NCBI GenBank assembly: GCA_047971685.1
Contig: JBKDZW010000089.1
Location: forward strand, 5,282 to 69,281
Reading direction: 5' to 3'
Origin: JAJXWB01 sp047971685
GTDB lineage: Bacteria; Pseudomonadota; Alphaproteobacteria; Rhizobiales; Beijerinckiaceae
DNA length: 64,000 nt
The notes under the pieces were generated by a model. The model was not told the DNA's origin. It saw only the letters and a program-made list of their open reading frames with translations, and ran no database searches. Below, piece by piece: positions 36,271 through 45,115 of the stretch. Within the stretch, counting starts at the first letter, position 1. Each line of letters begins with the position of its first letter. The translations under genes were made by a program, and so were the position numbers.

Positions 36271-36939
36271 ATGGTCGCAAAATCCGAAGAGACACTCGCC
36301 GCCCGCATCAGCCGCACGCTTGCCGACCGCATCATCGCCGGCGAGATCGAGCCCGGCTCCCGGTTGCGGCAGGATCATATCGCCGAGGAATTCGGCGCGA
36401 GCCACGTTCCCGTCCGCGAAGCCTTCCGCCGGCTCGAGGCGCAGGGGCTTGCCGTAAGCGAACCGCGCCGGGGCGTGCGTGTCGCCGCCTTCGACTTGTC
36501 GGAGGTCAGGGAAGTGGCCGAAATGCGCGCCGCGCTCGAAGTGCTGGCGCTGCGCCACGCCGTCCCGCATCTGACCGCCGCGATCCTCGATGCAGCCGAA
36601 GACGCCACCAAGGCCGGCGACAATTCCCGCGACGTCCGCTCCTGGGAAGAGGCGAACCGCCGTTTTCACCGGCTGATTATCGCGCCGTGCAGGATGCCCC
36701 GCCTGCTCGCCGCGATCGACGATCTGCATGCCGCAAGCGCCCGCTTCCTCTTTTCGGCCTGGCGGTCGGACTGGGAGATCCGAACCGACCACGATCATCG
36801 CGCCATACTGGCCGGCTTGCGGAAAGGCGACGTGGAGACGGTCTGCTCGACCCTTGCGCGCCATGTGCAATGGATCGGACATCGCCCGGTTCCGGCGGCG
36901 GGCGGGCGGAAGCGGGATGCTTTCGTGATAGTCGGATAA
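36271..36939 (+). CDS. bioR: GntR/FadR-family regulator, probable biotin repressor BioR
   Basis: A 222-residue regulator with an N-terminal winged helix (ISRTLADRIIAGEIEPGSRLRQDHIAEEFGASHVPVREAFRRLEAQGL) and a C-terminal FCD helical domain. It lies immediately upstream of bioY and bioB and is flanked on both sides by TTATCTATAA-type boxes, the established BioR recognition site in Agrobacterium and Brucella. This context makes BioR the best call over a generic FadR-like regulator. It should repress biotin uptake and synthesis when biotin is sufficient. Confidence 0.85.
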   Translation: MVAKSEETLAARISRTLADRIIAGEIEPGSRLRQDHIAEEFGASHVPVREAFRRLEAQGLAVSEPRRGVRVAAFDLSEVREVAEMRAALEVLALRHAVPHLTAAILDAAEDATKAGDNSRDVRSWEEANRRFHRLIIAPCRMPRLLAAIDDLHAASARFLFSAWRSDWEIRTDHDHRAILAGLRKGDVETVCSTLARHVQWIGHRPVPAAGGRKRDAFVIVG

Positions 36940-36941
36940 AA

Positions 36942-37014
36942 TTATCTATTATAAGGGTTGCGAGTCAGTCTCGAATATGGATTCTATATAGATAGTTCCA
37001 AATATTATCTATAA
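36942..37014. promoter_or_regulatory. cluster of BioR-type operators upstream of bioYB
   Basis: A perfect TTATCTATAA at 37005-37014 lies 13 bp before the bioY start. A 9/10 match TTATCTATTA lies at 36942-36951, and a weaker 8/10 match on the other strand (ATATAGATAG) lies at 36986-36995. Three sites within 73 bp suggest strong or cooperative repression. Confidence 0.75.
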
Positions 37015-37027
37015 TTCAGGATCCAGC

Positions 37028-37594
37028 ATGACCCAGGCAGCAACCATCGCCAGACCGGAACACCGGACAGCCGCGAGGACGATCGCAACCATCATTCTCG
37101 GCGCAGCCCTTATCACCCTGTGCGCAAAACTGAGGACGCCTTCCTGGCCGGTTCCGATGACCTTGCACACACTGGCGGTCATGGCCATCGCCGTCACGGT
37201 CGGCCCCCGGCTCGCCACCGCGACGTTTTTTGCCTATCTCGCCGCAGGCGCCGCTGGCCTGCCGGTGTTTTCGGGAACGCCCGAGCGCGGAATCGGCCTT
37301 GCCTACATGGCGGGCCCGACCGGCGGCTACCTGCTCGGCTTTCTGGCTGCAAGCTGGGTGACGGGTTCGCTCGCCCAAAACCGCGGCCCGGTCGGCAAGG
37401 CCCTGGCGATGATCGCCGGCCTCGGCGTGATCTATGCCGTCGGGCTGCCGTGGCTCGGCCTCTACGTCCCCGCAGGCCAGATCATTCCGCTCGGTTTCAT
37501 GCCCTTCATCCTCGGCGATCTCATCAATATCGCGCTGGTGGCCTTTGGCGCCGCCCTGATCCCGGCCCGCCTTCTCCGGAAAGCCGGCCAATGA
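37028..37594 (+). CDS. bioY: biotin transporter BioY
   Basis: A 188-residue S-component of an energy-coupling-factor biotin importer. It has about six transmembrane segments and the BioY signatures KLRTPSWPVPMTLHTLAV near the N-terminus and GPTGGYLLGFL in the middle. No ECF ATPase or T-component is encoded nearby, so it may work alone or with distant partners. Its stop overlaps the bioB start by ATGA. Confidence 0.92.
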   Translation: MTQAATIARPEHRTAARTIATIILGAALITLCAKLRTPSWPVPMTLHTLAVMAIAVTVGPRLATATFFAYLAAGAAGLPVFSGTPERGIGLAYMAGPTGGYLLGFLAASWVTGSLAQNRGPVGKALAMIAGLGVIYAVGLPWLGLYVPAGQIIPLGFMPFILGDLINIALVAFGAALIPARLLRKAGQ

Positions 37595-38604
37595 GCGCGA
37601 CGGCGCATTTCTCCGGCCTGCCCGCGCAGCAGGCCGGAACGCCCCGCCCCGAATTGCGTCACGACTGGACCGAGGCCGAAGCGCGGTCGCTCTATGACCT
37701 GCCTTTCCCCGAGCTGCTGTTTCGCGCTCAGGAGGTTCATCGCCGATATTTCGATCCCGCCGAGATCGAGACGGCGACGCTGCTGTCGATCAAGACCGGC
37801 GGCTGCCCCGAGGATTGCGGTTATTGCTCGCAAAGCGCCCAATGGGAGACCGGCGTGCAGGCAAGCAAGCTCATGCAGGTCGAGCGCGTGCTGGCCGAGG
37901 CGCGGCGCGCCAAGGCGGGCGGCGCCTCGCGGTTCTGCATGGGCGCGGCATGGCGCAGCCCGAAGGACCGCGACATGGACGCCGTCTGCGCCATGATCGA
38001 GGGGGTCAAGGCGATGGGGCTGGAAACCTGCGTAACCCTCGGGATGCTGACGCCGGCGCAGGTCGACCGGCTCGCGGACGCCGGTCTCGACTATTACAAC
38101 CACAACATCGACACCTCGCGGGCCTTCTATCCCGAGATCGTCACGACCCGGACGATGGACGACCGCCTGGACACGCTTGCCCATGTCAGGGCGGGCGGCG
38201 TCAAGGTCTGCTGCGGCGGCATCGTCGGCATGGGCGAAACCGTCGACGATCGCATCTCGATGCTGGTCACGCTGGCCACGCTGGAGCGCCATCCCGAGAG
38301 CGTTCCGCTCAACATGTGGCAGAAGATCGAAGGGACGCCGGTGCTGGACAAGGCGGAACCCGCAGGCCCGCTCGCCTTCGTCCGGCTGACGGCGCTCGCC
38401 CGGATCCTGATGCCGCAAAGCGTGGTGCGGCTTTCGGCGGGACGCAACGCCATGAGCGACGAAGCCCAGGCTCTTTGCTTCCTGGCCGGCGCCAATTCCA
38501 TGTTCACCGGCGATGTCTTGCTGACCACCGGCAACCCCGGCCGCGACAAGGATGCAACGCTCCTGAAAGAACTCGGGATGCGAACCGCAAAACCGTCGTC
38601 GTAG
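37591..38604 (+). CDS. bioB: biotin synthase
   Basis: A 337-residue radical-SAM sulfur-insertion enzyme converting dethiobiotin to biotin. The CX3CX2C motif is at Cys72, Cys76 and Cys79 (GGCPEDCGYCSQSA). YYNHNIDTSR and FTGDVLLTTGNP are further BioB signatures. It is translationally coupled to bioY. No bioA, bioD or bioF is present, so this locus could support uptake plus the last biosynthetic step only. The start at 37591 is fixed by the 4-bp overlap. Confidence 0.94.
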   Translation: MSATAHFSGLPAQQAGTPRPELRHDWTEAEARSLYDLPFPELLFRAQEVHRRYFDPAEIETATLLSIKTGGCPEDCGYCSQSAQWETGVQASKLMQVERVLAEARRAKAGGASRFCMGAAWRSPKDRDMDAVCAMIEGVKAMGLETCVTLGMLTPAQVDRLADAGLDYYNHNIDTSRAFYPEIVTTRTMDDRLDTLAHVRAGGVKVCCGGIVGMGETVDDRISMLVTLATLERHPESVPLNMWQKIEGTPVLDKAEPAGPLAFVRLTALARILMPQSVVRLSAGRNAMSDEAQALCFLAGANSMFTGDVLLTTGNPGRDKDATLLKELGMRTAKPSS

Positions 38605-38697
38605 GCCAATGCTCACGACCCGACGGCGGGGCGGGCGTTTGACCGAAGCGGGCGGCGTATCGAAACGTTGCGCGGGCCCGCCGGTCCCGCCGCCCGA

Positions 38698-39528
38698 TTA
38701 CCCGGCTATGGGCGCAGCCAGCAGCGGCAGGCCGGCTTCGCGCAGAACGCGCTCCGTCGTCGAGCCGCGCAGGGCGTCGAACAGGCCATGACGGCCCGCA
38801 GTCGGCATGGCGACGATGCGCGCGCCGCATTCGCGTGCGGCCGCAACGATGGTCTCCACGACATCGCCCTGGCGCAACACGACAGGAAGTTCGAATGACG
38901 CGCCGGTTTCGTCGGTCAGCCGCGGCGCCTGGGCGCCGACATGCAGGAACGTCAGGCGCGCGCGCGGCGCGATCACGCGGAATGTCGCCTCGATCCGGCG
39001 CAGCGCAAATGTCGAATTGAATTCGTCGCCGACAGGAACGAGCGCCGAATCAATGTCCATGCGGCCGCTCGCCATGTCGACGAAGCCGGGCGCATCGCCG
39101 GGCAGGAACAATGTCTGGGCGCGGGACTTGCGGGCGACATCCTCGGCCATGCTTGCGCCGAGCCAGCCGCGCAGCCCGTGGCGATCGTGCGTCCAGAGAA
39201 CGAGCAGGTCGCACTCGTGCTTGACCGCAAAATCGACGATCGCCGTGCGGGCGTCGGCGGCGCGAAAACTGACTTTGGCGACATGCAGCCCCAGCTCGGT
39301 TTCGATGGCGGAAGGCGGCTTTTTCGGATCGAGCAGCCCCCATCTGCCGAGCATTTCGCGCACATGCGGAAATTGCGCCCAATGGGCGCCTTCGTCCGGC
39401 CCGCCGACATGCAGAAGGTATAGTTTCGCCCTGGCGTCGAGTGCGATGCGCAGGGCGTGCGCGAAAGCCGGCGCGCTCTGGGGGCCGAAATCGGTCGCAT
39501 GCAAAACTCGTTTCAAAATTGGTTTCAT
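38698..39528 (-). CDS. tandem universal stress protein
   Basis: A 276-residue cytosolic protein with two UspA domains. The first starts ILKRVLHATDFGPQSAPAFAHAL and runs to about residue 145. The second spans about residues 155-276 and ends with the ATP-loop-like MPTAGRHGLFDALRGSTTERVLREAGLPLLA. The start MKPILKRVLHATD at 39528 fits the domain boundary; an ATG at 39591 would add 21 residues. No partner gene is adjacent. Confidence 0.85.
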   Translation of the reverse strand: MKPILKRVLHATDFGPQSAPAFAHALRIALDARAKLYLLHVGGPDEGAHWAQFPHVREMLGRWGLLDPKKPPSAIETELGLHVAKVSFRAADARTAIVDFAVKHECDLLVLWTHDRHGLRGWLGASMAEDVARKSRAQTLFLPGDAPGFVDMASGRMDIDSALVPVGDEFNSTFALRRIEATFRVIAPRARLTFLHVGAQAPRLTDETGASFELPVVLRQGDVVETIVAAARECGARIVAMPTAGRHGLFDALRGSTTERVLREAGLPLLAAPIAG

Positions 39529-39691
39529 GTCGGTCTCGCGATTGATAAGCCCGAACGCCCCGTTTACTGCGGCGCGCAGGTTCTCGTCCATGTTCGATAG
39601 CAAGTCCGCCACAGGCGTCAACCGCGCCTCGCGTTGACGCGATTGCTGCAAGTTTCTACTTTCCGCAGCCTCGAAATCGCCAGGAAACATT

Positions 39692-41437
39692 ATGCCCGCC
39701 GCCCCCGCCATTGCGCCCCAGACCCTCCTCGAAGCCGCCCGCGTCTCACAGGCATGGCCGTTCGAGGAGGCGCGCAAACTGGTCGCGCGGCTGGAAAAGA
39801 AGCCGAAGGACGAGGTTTTGTTCGAGACGGGCTATGGCCCCTCGGGCCTTCCGCATATCGGCACGTTCGGCGAAGTGGCGCGCACGACCATGGTGCGCCG
39901 GGCCTTCGAGGTTCTGACCGGGGGCCGGGTGAAGACGCGCCTCCTCGCCTTTTCCGACGATATGGACGGCCTGCGCAAAGTGCCCGACAACGTGCCCAAC
40001 AAGGACATGCTGGCGCAGGATCTGCACAAGCCGCTGACGCAGGTGCGCGACCCCTTCGGCACGCACGAGAGTTTTGGCGCGCACAACAATGCGCGGCTGC
40101 GCGCCTTTCTCGACGCCTTCGGCTTTGAATACGAATTCGCGTCATCGACGGAATATTACAAAAGTGGTCGGTTCGACGCCGCGCTGCTGCACATGCTGGC
40201 GCGCTACGACGCGGTCATGAAGATCATGCTGCCTACATTCCGGCAGGAGCGCGCGGGCACCTATTCGCCCTTCCTGCCGATCCATCCCGTGACGGGGCAT
40301 GTCATGCAGACGCCGCTCGAAGGGCATGACGCCGCCAAAGGCACGATTTCGTGGAAGGATCCTGCGACCGGCGACCTCTACGAGACGCCCGTGACGGGCG
40401 GCCATTGCAAGCTGCAATGGAAGCCGGACTGGGCGATGCGCTGGTATGCGCTCAATGTCGATTACGAAATGGCCGGCAAGGATCTGATCGATTCCGTGAA
40501 GCTGTCGGGCGCCATCGTGCGTGCGCTCGGCGGAACGCCGCCCGAAGGCTTCAACTACGAGCTCGTCCTCGACGAGAAGGGCCAGAAGATATCCAAATCA
40601 AAGGGCAATGGCCTGACCATCGAGGAATGGCTGACTTACGCCAGTCCCGAAAGCCTCGCGCAATTCATGTTCCAGAAGCCTGGCGCCGCCAAGCGTCTCT
40701 ACTTCGACGTCATCCCGCGCACGGTCGACGAATATCTGGGTTTTCTGGACCGCTATCCGAACCAGGCGTGGAAGGAACGGCTCGGCAATCCCGTCTGGCA
40801 CATCCACAATGGCGAACCGCCGCCAGCCGAGGTTCTGCGCCATCAAGGCAAGGACGATGCGCATGGAACGAGCGTTTCCTTCGGCATGCTGCTGAACCTT
40901 GCGGCCGTGGCCAACAGCGAGGACGCTTCCGTGCTCTGGGGATTCCTGCGCCGCTATGCGCCGGGCGCCTTGCCGGAGAACCATCCAAAGCTCGACAGGC
41001 TCGTCGGCTACGCGGTCGCCTATTTCCGCGACTTCGTGCGGCTGGAAAAAAAGTACCGTCTGCCCGACGATGTCGAGCGCGACGCTTTGACGCAAATCGA
41101 AGCGATGCTGGGCGATGCGAAAACGGCCGCATATCCGCCCGATGGCGATCTTGCGGCAAACATCCAGACCAGGCTCTACGACATCGCGCGAAAAATACCG
41201 CGTTATCAGGACTTCAAGGCCAAGACCGCGACGCCCGAACGGCCCGGCGTATCCAACGATTTTTTCAACATGCTCTATCAGGTGCTGCTCGGCGAAGACC
41301 GCGGCCCGCGTTTCGGCTCCTTCGTCGCGCTCTACGGCGTACCGGAAACGAGGAAGCTGATCGCCGACGCGCTCGCCGGAAACCTCAAGGCGCGCCATGA
41401 CGCCTTTCTGAAGGAGCGCGCGGGCAAGCCCGCGTAA
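39692..41437 (+). CDS. lysS: class I lysyl-tRNA synthetase
   Basis: A 581-residue class I (Rossmann-fold) lysyl-tRNA synthetase, as found in many alphaproteobacteria instead of the usual class II enzyme. The HIGH-like signature lies in GPSGLPHIGTFGE and the KMSKS-like loop in GQKISKSKGNG. The C-terminal alpha-helical anticodon-binding region spans about residues 350-581. Length matches the family. Confidence 0.93.
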   Translation: MPAAPAIAPQTLLEAARVSQAWPFEEARKLVARLEKKPKDEVLFETGYGPSGLPHIGTFGEVARTTMVRRAFEVLTGGRVKTRLLAFSDDMDGLRKVPDNVPNKDMLAQDLHKPLTQVRDPFGTHESFGAHNNARLRAFLDAFGFEYEFASSTEYYKSGRFDAALLHMLARYDAVMKIMLPTFRQERAGTYSPFLPIHPVTGHVMQTPLEGHDAAKGTISWKDPATGDLYETPVTGGHCKLQWKPDWAMRWYALNVDYEMAGKDLIDSVKLSGAIVRALGGTPPEGFNYELVLDEKGQKISKSKGNGLTIEEWLTYASPESLAQFMFQKPGAAKRLYFDVIPRTVDEYLGFLDRYPNQAWKERLGNPVWHIHNGEPPPAEVLRHQGKDDAHGTSVSFGMLLNLAAVANSEDASVLWGFLRRYAPGALPENHPKLDRLVGYAVAYFRDFVRLEKKYRLPDDVERDALTQIEAMLGDAKTAAYPPDGDLAANIQTRLYDIARKIPRYQDFKAKTATPERPGVSNDFFNMLYQVLLGEDRGPRFGSFVALYGVPETRKLIADALAGNLKARHDAFLKERAGKPA

Positions 41438-41493
41438 ACGGGCGCAACCGGCGCCGATTGACTTGCCTGCGCGGTTGATCTGAATTTCGCCAC

Positions 41494-43140
41494 ATGCGTT
41501 ACGATCTGATCGCAGGGCTTTCGGTCGCCGGTCTTCTGCTGCCGGAATCCGTCGCCTACGCCTCCATTGCGGGATTGTCGCCGCAGCATGGCGTCGTCGC
41601 TGCGATCATCGGCCTCATCGCCTATGCGGCGATCGGGCGTTCGCGCTACGCCATGGTTACGCCGACCTCGTCGTCGGCCGCCATTATCGCGGCTGCAATA
41701 GCAACATTCGCCCAGCGCGCGCCGGCTATCGACCGCGAGGCGATCGCCGCCGGCGCCGTATGCCTTGCCGGCCTGTTCTTTCTCGTCGCCGGCGTGTTGC
41801 AACTGGGGCGCCTGTCCAGCTTCATCTCGCGGCCGGTGCTGCGCGGCTTTGCCTTCGGCCTTTCGGTGACGATCGTGGCGCGACAATTTGCGACCATGCT
41901 CGCGCTCGAAGGCGTCTCGGGCAATCCGTTTCACGTCGCCGCCGAACTCGCGCGCAACTGGCGCTCATGGAACATGGCGAGCCTTGCAATCGGCCTTGCA
42001 GCGCTTGCCGGATTGATCGCATTGCGGCGTTACCGCGCGCTGCCAGGCCCCTTCATCGTGCTGGTTGCGGGCATTGCGCTCTCTCATGCGCTCGACCTTT
42101 CCGCGTATGGCGTGCGACTTGCCGGCGTCATCGAACTCTTTCCGGTTCAGGCCGGCGTTCCCAACCTTTCCTGGCGCGAATGGACGCAGCTTGCGGAGGT
42201 CGCAGCGCCTCTCTTTCTCATCATATTCGCGGAATCCTGGGGCTCCATGCGCAGCCTTGCCCTGCGCCACGGCGACGACATCGGCTCCAACCGCGAACTG
42301 CTGGCGCTGGGCGTGGCGAACCTGCTTGCGGGCCTTGCCCGCGGCATGCCCGTAGGCGCGGGCTTTTCGGCAAGCGTTGCGGCGGAGGCCGCCGGCGCGC
42401 GCACGCGCCTGAGCGGGCCTGTCGCGGGCTTGGCGGTGCTGGCGCTGGTCGTTGCGGCCGCGCCCCTGATCGCCCGCCTGCCGCAGCCGGTGCTGGCGGC
42501 AATCGTCGTGGCGGCGCTGCTCGACGCGCTCAATCCCGCGCCGCTCCTGCATCTGTGGCGGATCAACCGCGATCAATATGTCGCGTTGATCGCGGCGCTC
42601 GGCGTCATGCTGTCCGGCGTGGTGGACGGCATTCTGCTGGCGGTCGCGCTGTCCATCGTCGCCATATTGCAGCGTATGGCGAACCCGAGGATCGTCGAAC
42701 TCGGCCGCCTCAAGGATGGGCACGATTTCATCGAGGCAAGCCAGCCCGACGCCTGCGTCGATCCGCGGATCGTGGTGCTGCGGCCGACGGAGCCGCTGTT
42801 CTTCGCCAATGCGGAATTCGTCTTCACGGAGCTTGCTGCGCGCCTGAAGGCCGATGGCGCCGCGCGCGCGGTCATTCTCAGCCTTGAAGAAACCTCGGAC
42901 ATCGATTCGACCGCGCTCGAAGGATTGATCGAATGCGACAGGCAGATCGCCGCATCCGGCCGTCGTCTCTATCTCGCGCGCGTAAAACAATCCGTGGCCG
43001 ATGTTCTGATGGCCGCAGACGCGCAGGATCTCGCGCAACGCGCGGCGCTGCATTTCAGCGTCGCGGACGCTTGGGCGACTGCCGACGCTTGGATTGCGGA
43101 AGAAGCCGCGCACGATCGGAAAACCGGACGTGAAGAATAA
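41494..43140 (+). CDS. SulP-family anion transporter with STAS domain
   Basis: A 548-residue membrane protein. The N-terminal about 400 residues have 10-12 transmembrane helices with SulP signatures (AGLLLPESVAYASIAGLSPQHGVV, and GGFSASVAAEAAGAR-like GAGFSASVAAEAAGART). The C-terminal STAS domain begins around residue 425 with PLFFANAEFVFTEL and contains the DIDSTALEGL loop. Family members carry sulfate, bicarbonate or dicarboxylates; the ion here is undetermined. It starts 57 bp after lysS. Confidence 0.88.
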   Translation: MRYDLIAGLSVAGLLLPESVAYASIAGLSPQHGVVAAIIGLIAYAAIGRSRYAMVTPTSSSAAIIAAAIATFAQRAPAIDREAIAAGAVCLAGLFFLVAGVLQLGRLSSFISRPVLRGFAFGLSVTIVARQFATMLALEGVSGNPFHVAAELARNWRSWNMASLAIGLAALAGLIALRRYRALPGPFIVLVAGIALSHALDLSAYGVRLAGVIELFPVQAGVPNLSWREWTQLAEVAAPLFLIIFAESWGSMRSLALRHGDDIGSNRELLALGVANLLAGLARGMPVGAGFSASVAAEAAGARTRLSGPVAGLAVLALVVAAAPLIARLPQPVLAAIVVAALLDALNPAPLLHLWRINRDQYVALIAALGVMLSGVVDGILLAVALSIVAILQRMANPRIVELGRLKDGHDFIEASQPDACVDPRIVVLRPTEPLFFANAEFVFTELAARLKADGAARAVILSLEETSDIDSTALEGLIECDRQIAASGRRLYLARVKQSVADVLMAADAQDLAQRAALHFSVADAWATADAWIAEEAAHDRKTGREE

Positions 43141-43202
43141 TCGACGCCAGCAGCCTCAACGTCAGCAGCGCTTAACGCCAAAAAGCTCACCGCCAAAAAT
43201 GC

Positions 43203-43847
43203 TCACCGCCAAGCGAAAACCGGCTGTTCGAGATTGGCGACGCGCGTCACCCTGCCGGCCACGAGTTCGCGGAACTGGTAGAGGAAGGCGGCTGTCGGCG
43301 CATGTATCGTGCTGTCCCAGATTCGCAGGCGAATGACGGGACGGTCGCTTTCGGGAATCGACAGGAATTCCACGCGGGAATCATCGGATAATTGCGTCAT
43401 CGGAATACGATGCACGGATTGCACTTCGTCGGGGTTGGGCGAAAATTCCTTGATGCGCCCGCCCCAGACGACGACCGGCGTCACGACATAGCCGGAGCGC
43501 GTGGGATAATCGTCGAGCACTGCGAGCGTGTCGGAAGGCGCGATCCGCAAGCCGACTTCCTCGTCGAGTTCGCGCAGGGCGGCCTCGACGATCGTTTCGC
43601 CCTTGTCGCAGCGCCCGCCCGGCAGCGCCCATTGCGCGGCGTGCTTGCGCAGCCTGGCGGAACGGCGCGTCAACAGCAGGCTGGGATCGTTCTTGTTGAC
43701 GCCATCGACCACCACCAGCGCGACCGCGGCGTGTTTGAGCCCCTGCGCCTCGGCAGGCGGGGGCAGGCGCGTGAAGGCGGCGCACAGCTCCGTCAGCCGG
43801 GCGCGGCCGGCCTCGTCAATGGAAAAGCTCATGTCCTTTGGTCGCAT
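43203..43847 (-). CDS. NUDIX hydrolase (CoA-pyrophosphatase-like)
   Basis: A 214-residue protein. The NUDIX box GGRCDKGETIVEAALRELDEEVGL fits GX5EX7REUXEEXGU. An upstream helix-strand (LLLTRRSARLRKHAAQWALPGG) resembles the NudL/CoAse group that cleaves CoA and related nucleotides. The start may be 43847 or the internal ATG at 43832. The downstream gap contains a degenerate caccgccaaaaa repeat. Confidence 0.85.
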   Translation of the reverse strand: MRPKDMSFSIDEAGRARLTELCAAFTRLPPPAEAQGLKHAAVALVVVDGVNKNDPSLLLTRRSARLRKHAAQWALPGGRCDKGETIVEAALRELDEEVGLRIAPSDTLAVLDDYPTRSGYVVTPVVVWGGRIKEFSPNPDEVQSVHRIPMTQLSDDSRVEFLSIPESDRPVIRLRIWDSTIHAPTAAFLYQFRELVAGRVTRVANLEQPVFAWR

Positions 43848-43879
43848 AACGCGCCGCCGCCGACAAATGCGCGACGCGC

Positions 43880-45115
43880 CTATCTGATGACCGATCCGGC
43901 TATGGCGGCCAGCCGGCCGCTATAGGCGGCCTCGCTGAAATGCGCGTCATAGGCGGCGCGCGAGTCGCTTTTTTCACGCTCGGCCGGCGCCGGCGCGGGC
44001 CTTGCCGCCGCCTTGCGCAAGGCCGCCGCAAACCCCTCGGCCTCATCGGCGACGACGACATTGGAAAGCGCTGCGGGATCGAGATTCATGCCGCGGAAAG
44101 CGTGTGTCGTGGCGATCAGCGGCAGGCCGCTGGCCATGGCCTCCACGCTCTTGATCGACAGGCCGGTGCCGCTGGTCGTCGGCAGCAACGCCAGCCGCGC
44201 GCCGGCGTAGATGTCGCCGATATGGTCGACGCGGCCGGCGAACCAGTCCCTGTATTTCTCATACAGCGCGGCGTCCGCCGATTTCACGCCATCGGCCACG
44301 GATCCGTAGATGCGCACGAAAACGCCCGGCGCGCGCGGCGCGACCTCGCGCAGGAACCACAGCGCGCTTTCGACATTGGCGCGGTTCCAGCTCGACACCA
44401 GCACGATCTCGCCGCCGCCCGGCCCCGTGGGCGCAGGCGGCACGGCAGGATAGATCAATTCGTGTCGCTTTTCGGGAAGCAGCTTGCGGAAGACCTCGTC
44501 CTCCTCGGCATTGAGATGCAGGAGCGCATCGGCCTTGCGCATGGCGTCGAGTTCGCGGGCAAGCATCTGCTCGTAGCTTGCCAGCGGGCGCAGCCAGGGC
44601 AGACCCTCGTTCATCAGGACGAACTGGCGCGCCTGCACATCGTGCGTGTCCATCAAGACCGGCGCGCGCGAACCGGATGCGCCGTTGCGCGCCAGCCGCA
44701 ACGCCACGGGCATGCAGAAGAAATGGTTGCAATGAACGATGTCGAATTTATTGCCCAACAGATCGGTTGGCAGCTTTGCGCGCGAAATCATGCCGGTGCG
44801 GATGACGGCCTGATCGCCGTGGATATAAGGCCAGAGCACGTCATGCAGGAATTTCGGCGCAAACACCGACGCCAGCGGCGCACCGACGCAATGGCGCTCC
44901 TGCGCATCGAGTTCGGGCGTGGCTTTGGCAAATTTCTTCCAGATCCAGCCGCGATCCGGCACGAAACCCGGCTGATCGGAACAGGCGACGGCGACGACGC
45001 GCGCGCCAAGCTGCGTCCAGGCCTCGATCTGGCCGAGCACCACCTGATAGGTGCCGCAGGAATGCCAGGCCGGATGAACGATGGCGACGCTGCGCCCCGC
45101 AAACGGCGCTCTCAC
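43880..45115 (-). CDS. GT4-like glycosyltransferase, paralogue of the next gene
   Basis: A 411-residue GT-B glycosyltransferase. The N-terminal strand is VAIVHPAWHSCGTYQVVLGQ, the middle has VHCNHFFCMP, and the C-terminal nucleotide-sugar region includes LPTTSGTGLSIKSVEAMASGLPLIATTHAFRGMN, a glycogen-synthase-like E(x7)E segment. It uses a GTG start at 45115, overlapping the preceding gene by GTGA. The product shares whole-length similarity with its neighbour, so this is a tandem duplication. It probably acts in surface polysaccharide assembly. Confidence 0.83.
   Translation of the reverse strand: MRAPFAGRSVAIVHPAWHSCGTYQVVLGQIEAWTQLGARVVAVACSDQPGFVPDRGWIWKKFAKATPELDAQERHCVGAPLASVFAPKFLHDVLWPYIHGDQAVIRTGMISRAKLPTDLLGNKFDIVHCNHFFCMPVALRLARNGASGSRAPVLMDTHDVQARQFVLMNEGLPWLRPLASYEQMLARELDAMRKADALLHLNAEEDEVFRKLLPEKRHELIYPAVPPAPTGPGGGEIVLVSSWNRANVESALWFLREVAPRAPGVFVRIYGSVADGVKSADAALYEKYRDWFAGRVDHIGDIYAGARLALLPTTSGTGLSIKSVEAMASGLPLIATTHAFRGMNLDPAALSNVVVADEAEGFAAALRKAAARPAPAPAEREKSDSRAAYDAHFSEAAYSGRLAAIAGSVIR

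Noticed and set aside
35903..36295. A minus-strand open frame upstream of bioR
   Set aside because: It overlaps the HAD gene and the BioR operator, and its composition is arginine-rich with no recognisable domain.
37120..38604. A long N-terminal extension of BioB
   Set aside because: It would overlap bioY out of frame, and recognisable BioB sequence begins at 37591.
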